A DNA stretch of 36,549 nucleotides, from NCBI GenBank assembly GCA_013140555.1, contig JABFSO010000454.1:1-36549 (forward strand). Reading direction: 5' to 3'. Both the position numbers and the translations under genes were made by a program. Position 1 is the stretch's first letter. The number at the start of each line of letters is the position of its first letter. This DNA comes from Cyclobacteriaceae bacterium (GTDB lineage Bacteria; Bacteroidota; Bacteroidia; Cytophagales; Cyclobacteriaceae). Positions 24,808 to 32,956 of this stretch are shown here, piece by piece. The notes below the pieces were generated by a model. It was not told the origin of the DNA. It did no database searches and saw only the letters and a list, made by a program, of their open reading frames with translations.

Positions 24808-26208
24808 ATGCCCTTCCCCATCATTGACATACACGTTCACTCTACCCTCAAGCCATACGGACACAGCTTCTATCCGAATGAAGATTTGAAAGATGCGGCC
24901 AGCGAAGCGTGCATCTGGTACAACGATCCACCTTCGGTGGGCGATCAACTGCTTGAAAATACCATCGGCTTTCCACGCTTTCGTCAATCGGATTTTACTT
25001 CGCTCGCGAAAGGCGGAGCCAACGTAGCCATTGTGTCGCTGTACCCGATTGAAGTGAGTTTTGTGAAACCGCATGTGTCACCGCTGGTTGCCAATTGGCT
25101 GGTGAATTTAATTTCACTCTTCGGACGAAAACGAATTGAACACATTAAAGAGCCTTCCTTCAATTATTTCCAAGACTTACAAAAAGAATACAATTTTCTA
25201 TTGGCGCTGCACAACCAGCAGCCGGTCAACGGCACACGCAAGTACCAACTCATCGGTCATGCGGATGAGTTGACAGACGAAGCCAAAAACACCTTGCTCA
25301 TCATCACGTCCATCGAAGGTGCGCATGTATTTTGCGATGGCAACAATGTGGAAGACAATGCCGCTTGGCAAAACCTCGCTGCCAATGTAGCGCGCGTCAA
25401 ACAATGGCAGCATCCTCCCTTCTTCATCACACTCAATCATCACTTCTACAACGGCCTTGCCTCGCACGCCAAAAGTTTGTACGACATCGTAGCGAAACTG
25501 CTCGACCAAAGGTATAAGATGGATCAGACCGTAGCGGGCGACATGTACATCACTTCGCGCGGATACCAACTGATCGACTTGTTATACAGTCCGCTGAATG
25601 GCCGAAGAATTTTAATTGACATCAAACACATGGCCAAGGCTACGCGAAAAGAATTTTATGCGTACCGCAAATTACACTATCCCGAGGCGCCCATCATCTG
25701 CAGCCACACGGGCGTGCAAAAATATTATGGCGAGAAGATCAACATGGACGATGACGACATCCGCGAGATTTTTACTTCCGGTGGACTGATTGGCATTGAG
25801 TTAGATCAACGCATTTTGGGTTACAATTCCATTGGCCATCGTTTTGTGAATTGGTTTAAAAATATTTTCCGCAGCAAGCGCCAGAAAGAATACGTGTGGG
25901 CCGAGTGCTTTTGGAAAAACATTTTGTGCGTGGCCGAGCAGTGCTACACGCTCGACCCGCAACAAAATCCGTGGAAGATCATTTGCCTCGGCAGCGACCT
26001 GGATGGTGTGATCAATCCCCTCAACCAATTCCGCACCGCCACCGACTACCAGCGGCTGGCCGATGCACTACTCCTACACGTGCAAGACTATTGGAGCTCC
26101 AGCTCCAGTAAAATACCGAAAGGCCACTTGAACCTGGATGCACACAATGTGGTGTATCAGGTTATGTATAGCAATGCGCTGTATTTTATAAGGGAGAATT
26201 ATAGGTAG
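24808..26208 (+). CDS. M19-like metal-dependent dipeptidase/amidohydrolase
   Basis: A 466-residue TIM-barrel-type hydrolase. Metal-ligand motifs run in the order expected for the membrane dipeptidase (M19) group: His9/His11 in IIDIHVHSTL, a Glu in IITSIEGAHVF, a His in FITLNHHFYNG, a Ser-His in IICSHTGVQKYYG, and Asp in CLGSDLDGVINP. It differs from classic M19 in having HVH rather than HxD. The likely activity is cleavage of dipeptides or a related amide or lactone. No signal peptide. A 152-base gap separates it from the previous gene; I saw no promoter or terminator in it. It continues the run of hydrolases. Confidence 0.75.
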   Translation: MPFPIIDIHVHSTLKPYGHSFYPNEDLKDAASEACIWYNDPPSVGDQLLENTIGFPRFRQSDFTSLAKGGANVAIVSLYPIEVSFVKPHVSPLVANWLVNLISLFGRKRIEHIKEPSFNYFQDLQKEYNFLLALHNQQPVNGTRKYQLIGHADELTDEAKNTLLIITSIEGAHVFCDGNNVEDNAAWQNLAANVARVKQWQHPPFFITLNHHFYNGLASHAKSLYDIVAKLLDQRYKMDQTVAGDMYITSRGYQLIDLLYSPLNGRRILIDIKHMAKATRKEFYAYRKLHYPEAPIICSHTGVQKYYGEKINMDDDDIREIFTSGGLIGIELDQRILGYNSIGHRFVNWFKNIFRSKRQKEYVWAECFWKNILCVAEQCYTLDPQQNPWKIICLGSDLDGVINPLNQFRTATDYQRLADALLLHVQDYWSSSSSKIPKGHLNLDAHNVVYQVMYSNALYFIRENYR

Positions 26209-26296
26209 GTATTTTGATGGCAACACAAGTAATTATTTTAATAAATGTATTGAACTTTCTAAACATAAATCACTTCTAATTTTTATCTCGTAACAC

Positions 26297-27619
26297 ATGA
26301 AAGTAACATTTACGCTTCTCTTATTAACTCTATCGCTTGCTTCTGCTGCACAAGATTCCGATCCGCGCATACAAACTTTGATTAATCAATTAGATAGTGT
26401 GAAGATCAAAGCAGACACAGCCAAAAAACAAATAATCTCTAACCGTGCTTTCAACATTTTCTTTGCAAAGAAGATAAACAGCTATCTGTCAGGAACCAAT
26501 GACCTCTCTCTCTATAAGAATTATGCCATTGTAGATGCCGGTGATTCTCGACTTTCATTTGGGTATAACTTTACTAACAAAGTTGATAAAAGTGATGGCT
26601 TCGTAAGGGCCATTTATACAATAGGAGCCGAAGTAAACACAAAAAGCAAACTCTCAACTATTTTTGGTGATGGCGACTTCTCAGAAGATTTAGGTATAAC
26701 CGCAAAATTTACCCTGCTGGGCAAAGGTTTTGTAAAGTTCTATGAAGGTAAACAGACACAAAAAGAATTTGTAGCAAAAAGACAAAAGCCTATTGTAATT
26801 GAAAAGCGTAATATTTTGCTCTGTTGGCTAGAAGCAAAAATAAAAGCAGATGAAAAAAGATTTAAAGACTCTATACACGCTTATGTATCAGATACTGAGC
26901 TTTTACAGGAAGCCCGAAATGAATACTATGGAAAAACAATTGCCAAGTACAAAGACATTTATGCCTCACGCGAATCTGAATTCTTAGAACTTAAAAAGAC
27001 CTATAATTTATTATTCGATCATTGGCTATCAGTCAATGCCTATATACCTATTACGCCTACAACTTATAATGTATTTCCTACCCTCAATAGCAAAAAAAGC
27101 GCAATGAAGTCCTGGCCGTATAGAATCGGCCTGCAATGGTCATTCATTTTTGAAAGTCGATTCGGCAAGCTGTTTGGTAATGCCAGCGTAAATTTTGCTG
27201 GTTTTAATTCCGTAAAAGCAGACACATTAAAAAAGCTCGACTACGATTCATTTAAAAAGCTTGGAGGGACTGATTCGCTTCAATTTCTTATGCTCGTAAA
27301 CAACGATGCCGGCTACTATGGTGTATATAATAACTTCAACACGATTAAGTATCGGTTACAGTTAATATACTTTACGCCTTGGACAGACATTGTTGGGCTA
27401 TCGATAGTATATGAAGATGTTGAAAGTGATATTTATAGACCAAAGAGTTATGAAATAGGTCTTCCTGTTAAAATCGCTGGTAAAGAAAAACCCATTAATA
27501 TTCAACCCTTTGTAAGAGTCTTTGATTTTAAAAATGAAGTCAAGCCAAACAAATCACTAGAAGAAAAAATGACTATTGGGGTAACCATTGGTTTGCCCTT
27601 TAGCAGTATTCTATATTGA
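26297..27619 (+). CDS. exported protein, probable outer-membrane beta-barrel-like
   Basis: A 440-residue protein with a signal peptide (MKVTFTLLLLTLSLASAAQ). A helical segment (about 25-55) is followed by alternating amphipathic strands, for example GDSRLSFGYNFTNKV, FVRAIYTIGAEVNT and WPYRIGLQWSFIFESRFG. A charged helical insertion lies at about 150-240. The last residues (GVTIGLPFSSILY) end with an aromatic residue, as outer-membrane barrels often do. The exact family was not recognised. It is an exported protein between the hydrolase run and the restriction locus; whether it belongs to either is unclear. Confidence 0.6.
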   Translation: MKVTFTLLLLTLSLASAAQDSDPRIQTLINQLDSVKIKADTAKKQIISNRAFNIFFAKKINSYLSGTNDLSLYKNYAIVDAGDSRLSFGYNFTNKVDKSDGFVRAIYTIGAEVNTKSKLSTIFGDGDFSEDLGITAKFTLLGKGFVKFYEGKQTQKEFVAKRQKPIVIEKRNILLCWLEAKIKADEKRFKDSIHAYVSDTELLQEARNEYYGKTIAKYKDIYASRESEFLELKKTYNLLFDHWLSVNAYIPITPTTYNVFPTLNSKKSAMKSWPYRIGLQWSFIFESRFGKLFGNASVNFAGFNSVKADTLKKLDYDSFKKLGGTDSLQFLMLVNNDAGYYGVYNNFNTIKYRLQLIYFTPWTDIVGLSIVYEDVESDIYRPKSYEIGLPVKIAGKEKPINIQPFVRVFDFKNEVKPNKSLEEKMTIGVTIGLPFSSILY

Positions 27620-27715
27620 GTCAATTTTATTAATCGTTTTTGGGCTATCAAAAAAATGGTATTCAGCAAAACTCACTATCTTTAATCGGACTACCTAAAT
27701 CACTTTCATCCCTCT

Positions 27716-30481
27716 ATGAACGATAGCCCCAGTCAGTTCAACGAAGCGCAAACCCGCTACAACCTCATCGATCCGGTGTTGGCCAAAGCGGGCTGGAATC
27801 TATCCGACCGCACACAAGTATGGTTTGAGGTTCCCGTGGACGGATATGATGCATCACCCCAAAATGGCATTACCGATTATTGTTTGTACCGAACCAATGG
27901 AGAGGTGCTCGCTGTCATTGAAGCTAAGAAAACCAAACGCGATGCCCGTGTAGGGAAGGAGCAGGTGCTTCAATATGTAACACGCATCGAAAAAAAGCAA
28001 AGCTTTCGGCCGTTCGCCTTCATGGCTAACGGTGAAGATATTTTCTTTTGGGACACCGAACAATATCCGGAACGATTGGTGGCCGGGTTCTTCACACGCG
28101 CTGATTTAGAGCGTCTCCTGCATCTCAAGCTAAACAAACTACCACTCAATGAAATTAAAATCAATGAAAAGATCGTAAACCGATCGTATCAAACAGAAGC
28201 CATTCGAAGAATCGGTGAGACCATTGAGAAAAGAAAAAAACGCAAGGCACTTTTGGTGATGGCCACAGGCACCGGAAAAACGCGTACCACCATGGCTCTC
28301 ATTGATGTATTCCTTCGCGCACGGCAAGCTCAAAAAGTATTATTCCTGGCAGATCGCGATAGCCTGGTAGATCAGGCTCTCACCGATGGCTTCAAAGTTT
28401 TTCTTCCCAACGAAGCGCGCACGCGCATTCGCAGTTATGAAATTGACAAGACAGCCCGCGTATATGTGAGTACATTGCAAACACTCGAGATTTGTTACAA
28501 CCAGTTTTCACCCGCTGAGTTTGATTTGATTGTGACAGACGAATGTCATCGCAGCATTTACAACAAGTTTACCGATGTGCTGGCATACTTCGATGCCGTG
28601 CAAATCGGTCTCACCGCCACACCCGCCCATTTTATCGATCGCGATACCTTCAAGTTTTTTGAAACCGATGGCACTGCACCTTCCTTTTTATACACCTACG
28701 ATCAGGCCGTAAAAGAAGGATATCTGGCCGATTACAATGTGTATGCGGCACAAACCAAATTTCAACGCAAGGGTATCAGAGGCATCGACCTCAGTGAAGA
28801 AGATCAGGAGCGCCTGCGCGAACGCGGTATCGATCCGGAATCGATCAACTTTGAAGGCACAGATCTCGAAAGAAAAGTAACTAATCAGGATACCCTCTTT
28901 AAGCAGTGGGACGAACTCATGGGCATGTTGCACCGCGATGCCTCCGGGCAGTTGCCGGCCAAAACCATTGTATTTGCCATCACCCAAAAACATGCGTTGC
29001 GACTCGAAGAAGCCTTTAATGAAATGTATCCCGAACACCGGGGCCAGATGGCGCGCGTAATTACTTCCGGTGTAGAGCGATCCAAAGACTTGCTAACTAA
29101 ATTTAAGAAAGAAGATTTGCCACGCATTGCCATCTCGGTAGATATGCTCGATACAGGTGTGGATGTTCCCGAAATCATGAACCTAGCGTTTATGAAACCC
29201 GTGGGCTCGCAAATCAAATTCTGGCAGATGATTGGCCGCGGCACCCGCCCGCTGGAAGCCTGTACGCATCTAGATTGGTTACCCGACAAAAAGAAAGACA
29301 ATTTTCTGATTGTAGACTTCTGGGAAAACTTTGAGCACTTCAACATGATGCCCAAAGAAGAAAATGGCGCTCGCCAAATACCTGTGTTGGTAACGATTTT
29401 TAATACACGGTTAGCTAAACTCGAACTATTAATTCACGATCAAACTGCAGCCGACTTTCAAGCCATTATTCAAAACTGCCGCGATGCCATTGCACGCATC
29501 CCCATGGATTCTTTTACAGTGAAGAAAAATCTGAAAGACATCCGTGAAGTGTGGACAGATGATTTCTGGCAATACCTCACTCCGCAAAAAATTGAACTGC
29601 TGCGAATGAAAGTAGCACCCTTACTCCGTTTTGTGACTGATGTAAATCTGGATGAAGCCTTCTTCACCAGCAAGATGGAGCGCGTGAGTCTCGCCCTCTT
29701 GCAAAAGAAAGATACAACCGCATTGATTGCATCGATCCGAGAAGATGTAAGCCTTTTGCCCTCGAACATTGCACAAGTGCAGGAAAACATGCTGCTAAAA
29801 GAGGCCGTACTGGCGAATAAATTTTGGGAAGAAACTTCCCTACCTAAAATTGAAGCAGCACGTGCAGCACTGGCGCCACTGATGAAGTACAAGCGTGAGA
29901 AACCTTCGATGGTTGTTGAGCTTGGGTTAGACGATGTGATTGAATCGCGCAAGTGGGTGGTGGTGCGCAAGGACGGGCAAAAAATAATGGTAGAAGAATA
30001 CCGTAAGAGAATTGAAGAAAAGATAGAACAACTGGCCGCACAACACCCTACCATCAAACGACTGCAACAAGGCGAAGCCGTAAAGATGGAAGATTTACTG
30101 CAACTGGAACAAACCTTAGAAACCGAATTGAACAGCGATGCACTCAATCTGAATGACGACAACATGCTGAAGGCATTTGGTGTGCGGGTAGGTAGCCTTA
30201 CCGACTTCCTAAAACATGTGCTCAACTTGGAAGCTCTACCTAGTTACGAACAAATAGTGCGCAAAGCATTTGACGCATTTATCCTCGAGCATAACTACAA
30301 TGCCGACCAAACTCGTTTCTTGCGCACCGTGCAAAATGTTTTCTTACAAAAGCGTAGATTGGAAGAAGCGGATTTGTATGAAGCTCCATTTACGAATTTT
30401 GGTAGTAATGCGGTGGAGAAATATTTTACGCAAGAGGAAGTAGAGGAATTGATTGAGTTGACAAGAAAATTAGCAGCTTAA
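27716..30481 (+). CDS. hsdR: type I restriction enzyme, restriction (R) subunit
   Basis: A 921-residue protein of full length. The N-terminal nuclease domain has a PD-(D/E)xK site: Asp54 in ITDYCLY and Glu69-Ala-Lys71 in VIEAKK. Two RecA-like SF2 helicase domains follow, with Walker A ATGTGKT (183-189), Walker B DECH (275-278), LTATP (299-303) and the late motif GRGTRP. The C terminus is helical. The protein should translocate DNA in an ATP-dependent way and cut it away from the recognition site when partnered with HsdM and HsdS. It is the first gene of the locus; hsdM and hsdS lie downstream, separated by a three-gene insertion. Confidence 0.96.
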   Translation: MNDSPSQFNEAQTRYNLIDPVLAKAGWNLSDRTQVWFEVPVDGYDASPQNGITDYCLYRTNGEVLAVIEAKKTKRDARVGKEQVLQYVTRIEKKQSFRPFAFMANGEDIFFWDTEQYPERLVAGFFTRADLERLLHLKLNKLPLNEIKINEKIVNRSYQTEAIRRIGETIEKRKKRKALLVMATGTGKTRTTMALIDVFLRARQAQKVLFLADRDSLVDQALTDGFKVFLPNEARTRIRSYEIDKTARVYVSTLQTLEICYNQFSPAEFDLIVTDECHRSIYNKFTDVLAYFDAVQIGLTATPAHFIDRDTFKFFETDGTAPSFLYTYDQAVKEGYLADYNVYAAQTKFQRKGIRGIDLSEEDQERLRERGIDPESINFEGTDLERKVTNQDTLFKQWDELMGMLHRDASGQLPAKTIVFAITQKHALRLEEAFNEMYPEHRGQMARVITSGVERSKDLLTKFKKEDLPRIAISVDMLDTGVDVPEIMNLAFMKPVGSQIKFWQMIGRGTRPLEACTHLDWLPDKKKDNFLIVDFWENFEHFNMMPKEENGARQIPVLVTIFNTRLAKLELLIHDQTAADFQAIIQNCRDAIARIPMDSFTVKKNLKDIREVWTDDFWQYLTPQKIELLRMKVAPLLRFVTDVNLDEAFFTSKMERVSLALLQKKDTTALIASIREDVSLLPSNIAQVQENMLLKEAVLANKFWEETSLPKIEAARAALAPLMKYKREKPSMVVELGLDDVIESRKWVVVRKDGQKIMVEEYRKRIEEKIEQLAAQHPTIKRLQQGEAVKMEDLLQLEQTLETELNSDALNLNDDNMLKAFGVRVGSLTDFLKHVLNLEALPSYEQIVRKAFDAFILEHNYNADQTRFLRTVQNVFLQKRRLEEADLYEAPFTNFGSNAVEKYFTQEEVEELIELTRKLAA

Positions 30482-30499
30482 TATTAAACTTAATTTGTC

Positions 30500-31942
30500 A
30501 TGGATGTAAAAGATTATGTCGTGAATATTGGACCTCAAGGAACTTTCAAACCTTCAGGCTCCTATCAATCAACTCCAGTTGATATTGATGAAATGTTTCA
30601 AAAGTTTGACGCAGAAAATATCAGGCGAATTACACTCTATTTTCATGGTGGACTTGTAAACGAAAAGGTTGGTACGGAAACTGCCATTAAAATGGAAAAG
30701 CATTTAAGTAGCATCAACCAACGACCAATATGTTTTGTTTGGGAAACAGGTTTAATGGAAACCGTTTCTTCAAACCTTGGAAAAATTTCTGAAACAAAAC
30801 TCTTTGAAAAATTGATAAAAATTTTGACGAAGAAACTTGCTTCAAAATTAGGTTTTGATATTGCGGAAGGCAGAGGTGCTGGAGTTTCATTGTCGGATGT
30901 CCAAGTAGATATTGAATTAAGCAAAAGGATTCCTTTTGAAAACTACACACAAAACATTCTTGAATCAAAAGGACGAGGAGCAGATGCAACTTTAAGCCTT
31001 CCTTCAAAACCAGAAGATTTAGAAGGTGAATTTAAGTTTGAAATTGAAGCCGATTTTGAGCTTATATCGATTCTTGCTGAGTCAAAAATTACTATTTCAA
31101 ATACATCTGTTGGACAGTCAAGAGGAATAATTGATACTGCTTTACTAATTAAGAGTGTTGCAAAAATTGCATTTCGGGTAATAAAAAGATTTGTCATTAA
31201 ACGAGATCATGATTTCTATCCAACAATCATCGAAGAGCTATTGAGGGAACTATATATTGCTGAGTTGGGCGCCTGGGTATGGAACAATATGAAAACAAAA
31301 TCAAATGATATGTGGAGTGATAATTCCGGCCTATCAGGAGTTAATCAATTTGCAGGCAGATATTTGTTTGATAAATTGGTTAGTTATCACAAAAAGTATC
31401 CTGAGATACAAGTTAATCTAGTGGGGCATAGCGCAGGCTCTATTGCAATCTGTAATTTACTTAAAATGAGCGCTGAGACCTATCCGCAACTAGTTTTTGA
31501 AAACATCATTTTTATGGCTCCGGCTTGCAGAATTGATCTATTCAGGAATGAAATGGTTTCACACCAAAATAGATTTAAAAGTTTTAGAATGTTTACAATG
31601 ACTGATGAAAATGAGAAGCACGATATACTTGTTCCTTATCTTTATACTCATTCATTATTGTATTTAATATCAGGCGTTTTAGAAGATGAGGGGAAAGATT
31701 ATGACTCATATATTTTAGGACTAGAAAGACACATTAAAGCTTCACCGCCTTACGATCACGTGCGGGAAATCATAGAAACAAATAAATTTATCTACGAAGC
31801 CGGTAAGAACAGAGTGGCGTTTTCCCAAACAGGTAGTAATGCACAGATCGGGTTAAGAACGCAATCGTTATCGCATGGTCGTTTTGACGATGACGATGAA
31901 TCTGGTGGAACAATTGAAAGTATAAAACATATGCTCAAATAA
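30500..31942 (+). CDS. alpha/beta hydrolase (lipase/esterase-like) of the embedded cassette
   Basis: A 480-residue protein. An oxyanion-type strand ITLYFHGGLV (44-53) and a strand ICFVWETGL resemble the start of an alpha/beta-hydrolase core. The nucleophile elbow GHSAGS holds Ser311 (VNLVGHSAG). A likely acid is Asp369 or Asp375 (MTDENEKHD), and the likely catalytic His is His459 in LSHGRFDDDD, a late motif typical of the fold. Residues about 90-250 form a large helical insertion between the first strands and the elbow, possibly a lid. There is no signal peptide. It starts 18 bases after hsdR; its TAA stop abuts the caspase ATG. It is visibly AT-richer than hsdR and hsdM. Confidence 0.8.
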   Translation: MDVKDYVVNIGPQGTFKPSGSYQSTPVDIDEMFQKFDAENIRRITLYFHGGLVNEKVGTETAIKMEKHLSSINQRPICFVWETGLMETVSSNLGKISETKLFEKLIKILTKKLASKLGFDIAEGRGAGVSLSDVQVDIELSKRIPFENYTQNILESKGRGADATLSLPSKPEDLEGEFKFEIEADFELISILAESKITISNTSVGQSRGIIDTALLIKSVAKIAFRVIKRFVIKRDHDFYPTIIEELLRELYIAELGAWVWNNMKTKSNDMWSDNSGLSGVNQFAGRYLFDKLVSYHKKYPEIQVNLVGHSAGSIAICNLLKMSAETYPQLVFENIIFMAPACRIDLFRNEMVSHQNRFKSFRMFTMTDENEKHDILVPYLYTHSLLYLISGVLEDEGKDYDSYILGLERHIKASPPYDHVREIIETNKFIYEAGKNRVAFSQTGSNAQIGLRTQSLSHGRFDDDDESGGTIESIKHMLK

Positions 31943-32956
31943 ATGAAAGAAGATTTTGCAATAATTATTGGTATTAACGACTACACCCCACCTAATCAAT
32001 TAGGTTTAAAAACTCTGCAAGGTGCTGTCAATGACGCAAATCAAGTTGAAGCTTGGGTTTCAAGTCCTACTGGAGGAAATGTGCCAGCGGCTAACATCAA
32101 AAAAATTATCTCAACTCCAGCCCCACTAAAGCCTGTGCAAGACGAAATTGATGAGGCCTTTCTTGGAATTCGAGCATTAATACTTTCAAAAGGTGGTTTT
32201 GCAAGACGATTATATTTTTATTTCGCTGGTCATGGACTCGGCATTATTAACAGTACAGTTGACACCGCTCTTTGCCTTGCTAAATGGTCGGAAGAGAGAA
32301 GACAATCTGCATTATCTTCTGAATTGTATAAAGATTACATAAAACAATATGGCTACTTTGAGGAAATTATTTTCATTGCCGATTGTTGCCGCAATACCAA
32401 AATTAGCATAACTCCTCAGCCACCAACATTTAGAAGCCCCATCCCTGGTCAAGGAGCTGGGCAAACTAAAATGTTCGTGGCTTACGCAACTCAATATCAA
32501 GATCAATCTTTTGAAGTTGAATCAATTCATTCGGAAATGAGAGGGGCATTTACATCTGTATTACTTGATGGACTAAAAGGTGCGGCAGCTAATAACGGGT
32601 CAATAGGTGCAGACGATTTGCGGGACTATCTATACAAGAAAACTCCTGAGATAGCGATTATTCAGGGGTATAAGCAAATACCCGATATTTCGCACTCTTT
32701 TGCAAATAACTTTTCATTAGTTACAGTCCCAATAAGTAATACCAATGTGACTTTCACATTTAGCGCTACAAGAAATAACCTTATAGAGTTAAGCGATGGA
32801 AATTTAAATGTTCTTGAAACATTTGATGGCAGTAAAAACAAAAGCTTTTCAAAGCAACTATCAAAAGGACTTTATATGTTAAGTGATACAATTACAGGAG
32901 ACACTATATCGTTCCCGGTTTCACCAACTCAAAACAATACTCATGTCAACTTCTGA
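31943..32956 (+). CDS. caspase-like (C14 family) protease of the embedded cassette
   Basis: A 337-residue protein. Residues 1-260 form a caspase/metacaspase p20-p10-like core: AIIIGINDY at the N terminus, GAVNDANQVEAWV, the catalytic His97 in YFAGHG and the catalytic Cys149 in FIADCCRN. The later segment FVAYATQYQDQSFE plus GAFTSVLLDGLKG matches the specificity loop and final strand. Residues about 265-337 are a separate small beta domain ending in LSKGLYMLSD, which recurs in the next gene's product. In bacteria such proteases often cut partner proteins on infection or stress. Its ATG follows the hydrolase stop directly, and it overlaps the next gene by 14 bases. Confidence 0.87.
   Translation: MKEDFAIIIGINDYTPPNQLGLKTLQGAVNDANQVEAWVSSPTGGNVPAANIKKIISTPAPLKPVQDEIDEAFLGIRALILSKGGFARRLYFYFAGHGLGIINSTVDTALCLAKWSEERRQSALSSELYKDYIKQYGYFEEIIFIADCCRNTKISITPQPPTFRSPIPGQGAGQTKMFVAYATQYQDQSFEVESIHSEMRGAFTSVLLDGLKGAAANNGSIGADDLRDYLYKKTPEIAIIQGYKQIPDISHSFANNFSLVTVPISNTNVTFTFSATRNNLIELSDGNLNVLETFDGSKNKSFSKQLSKGLYMLSDTITGDTISFPVSPTQNNTHVNF

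Noticed and set aside
16346-27619. Integrated prophage
   Set aside because: A lysozyme-like gene is present, but no integrase, capsid, tail, terminase or attachment repeats were seen.
27639-27684. Promoter for hsdR (TTTG ... TATCTTTA)
   Set aside because: The -7-like element is imperfect and the TTTG is 34 bases away, well outside the usual spacing of about 19-21.
29470-30225. 251-codon open frame on the minus strand inside hsdR
   Set aside because: It is antisense to a clear, full-length hsdR, is Ser-rich with no motif, and is an effect of hsdR codon use.
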